From: an uncultured Dyadobacter sp.
GTDB taxonomy: Bacteria > Bacteroidota > Bacteroidia > Cytophagales > Spirosomataceae
NCBI GenBank assembly: GCA_946481035.1
Contig: CAMLNK010000156.1
Coordinates: 1 to 7,787, forward strand
Direction: 5' to 3'
DNA length: 7,787 bases
Position numbers and translations under genes: made by a program
Part shown: positions 7,231-7,787 of the stretch, piece by piece
How positions within the stretch are numbered: position 1 is the first letter of the stretch
Layout: each line of letters opens with the position of its first letter
Notes under the pieces: model-generated
Databases searched by the model: none
Told to the model about the DNA's origin: nothing
What the model saw: only the letters and a program-made list of their open reading frames with translations

Positions 7231-7238
7231 CGTTTGAA
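7225..7238. promoter_or_regulatory. Predicted LacI-family operator
   Basis: TGCAAACGTTTGAA contains a perfect 10-bp palindrome CAAACGTTTG with a central CG step, and fits the general LacI-family operator TGnAAnCGnTTnCA at all but one fixed position. It lies between iolB and the divergent LacI-type gene and covers the -33 TTTG of the iolB promoter. Directly overlapping it is a second inverted repeat, TTTGAAA-AAA-TTTCAAA (7233-7249), which could be an additional half-site pair or chance in A/T-rich DNA. Binding by the adjacent regulator is inferred. Confidence 0.7.
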
Positions 7239-7273
7239 AAAATTTCAAAGAAATAATTGACCTATTTTAACTC

Positions 7274-7787
7274 ATGAATTCCTCACGTCCTGTTACAATT
7301 AAAGATATTGCACGCCGTTTCCGGTGCTCTCCCTCCACTGTTTCCCGCGCGCTGAACGACCATCCGGCGATCAATGAAGACACCCGGAAAAACATCCAGG
7401 AATATGCCAGAGAAGTGGGTTACCAGCGTAATGAAGTGTCGCTGAGCCTGCTCAATAAAAAGACCGCGTCGCTGGGCGTGGTGGTGCCGACCATCAGCAA
7501 CTACTACGAAACCGCGGTGATCGAAGGCCTGCATACCGTGTTGCAGCCCATGGGTTACACGCTCAATATTTGTGTTACAAACGAAAGCTATCTGCTTGAA
7601 AAAGAGTCGCTGTCCAAGCTGCTCTCCAACCGTACGGAAGGGATATTTCTCTCCGTTTCGCAGGAGACTTACGACGCCGGTTACTACGAGCATCTGGAAA
7701 GCGTGATACAGCGCAAAACCCCCCTGATATTCATCGACAGTGAATACGAGGATTTCGAAACAAGCCGCGCCACCGTGGACGATTACC
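7274..7787 (+). CDS. LacI-family transcriptional regulator, 3' end cut by window edge
   Basis: Open frame from ATG 7274 to the right edge; 171 residues seen of an expected 330-350. Seen: N-terminal helix-turn-helix VTIKDIARRFRCSPSTVSRALND at 7-29, with recognition helix around SPSTVSRAL, third helix to about residue 50, a hinge segment around 53-62 (NEVSLSLLNK), then the start of the periplasmic-binding-protein-like effector domain (SLGVVVPTISNYY at 66-78, EGLHTVLQPMGY at 84-95, EGIFLSVS at 122-129, PLIFIDSEY at 150-158). It is divergent from the iol operon with a near-consensus operator between them, so it most likely represses iolB onward and perhaps itself in response to an inositol-pathway ligand. 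Bacillus uses a DeoR-type IolR and many proteobacteria an RpiR-type, so this is a different regulator class for the same pathway. The inducer cannot be read from the sequence. Confidence 0.93.
   Translation, partial: MNSSRPVTIKDIARRFRCSPSTVSRALNDHPAINEDTRKNIQEYAREVGYQRNEVSLSLLNKKTASLGVVVPTISNYYETAVIEGLHTVLQPMGYTLNICVTNESYLLEKESLSKLLSNRTEGIFLSVSQETYDAGYYEHLESVIQRKTPLIFIDSEYEDFETSRATVDDY

Noticed and set aside
7283..7693. Minus-strand open frame of 136 codons near the right edge
   Set aside because: It is antisense to the LacI-type regulator, whose plus-strand frame has a clear helix-turn-helix and effector domain.

Overview
The window looks like chromosome from a member of the Bacteroidota, most likely a moderately high-GC Cytophagales genus such as Dyadobacter or Spirosoma. 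This is inferred from three things: genes lacking Shine-Dalgarno sequences and preceded by A/T-rich leaders, a promoter of the Bacteroidota TTTG/TAnnTTTG type, and intergenic spaces filled with short periodic or palindromic repeats. No ribosomal or other marker gene is present to fix the genus.

Layout: nearly everything is a myo-inositol catabolic operon on the minus strand. In transcription order (right to left) it reads iolB (5-deoxy-glucuronate isomerase, 7147-6284), iolC (5-dehydro-2-deoxygluconokinase, 6142-5135), iolA/mmsA (malonate/methylmalonate-semialdehyde dehydrogenase, 5120-3654), iolG (inositol 2-dehydrogenase family, 3544-2507), a vSGLT-type sodium/solute symporter (2283-673), and a class II fructose-bisphosphate-type aldolase (664 to the left edge, truncated by the window). 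A LacI-family regulator starts at 7274 on the plus strand, is divergent from iolB, and runs off the right edge.

How the genes work together: the symporter would import inositol (or a related polyol). IolG oxidises it to scyllo-inosose. IolE and IolD (not in this window) would give 5-deoxy-glucuronate. IolB isomerises that to 2-deoxy-5-keto-gluconate, IolC phosphorylates it, the class II aldolase (IolJ role) splits it to DHAP and malonate semialdehyde, and IolA converts the latter to acetyl-CoA. The iolB/regulator intergenic region carries a near-consensus LacI-family operator (7225-7238) that overlaps the -33 box of a Bacteroidota promoter facing iolB, so repression relieved by an inositol-derived inducer is the simplest model.

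The genes are ordinary. The unusual material is between them. Every intra-operon gap longer than 20 bp holds a different symmetric repeat: a 10-bp-periodic inverted array between iolG and the symporter (2337-2513), two copies of a 20-bp palindrome between iolA and iolG (3571-3637), and a 7-bp-periodic inverted repeat between iolB and iolC (6152-6277). The 10-bp array, with 13 units in perfect helical phase arranged as two facing arms, is the most striking feature. No mobile element, RNA gene, CRISPR array or canonical terminator was found.
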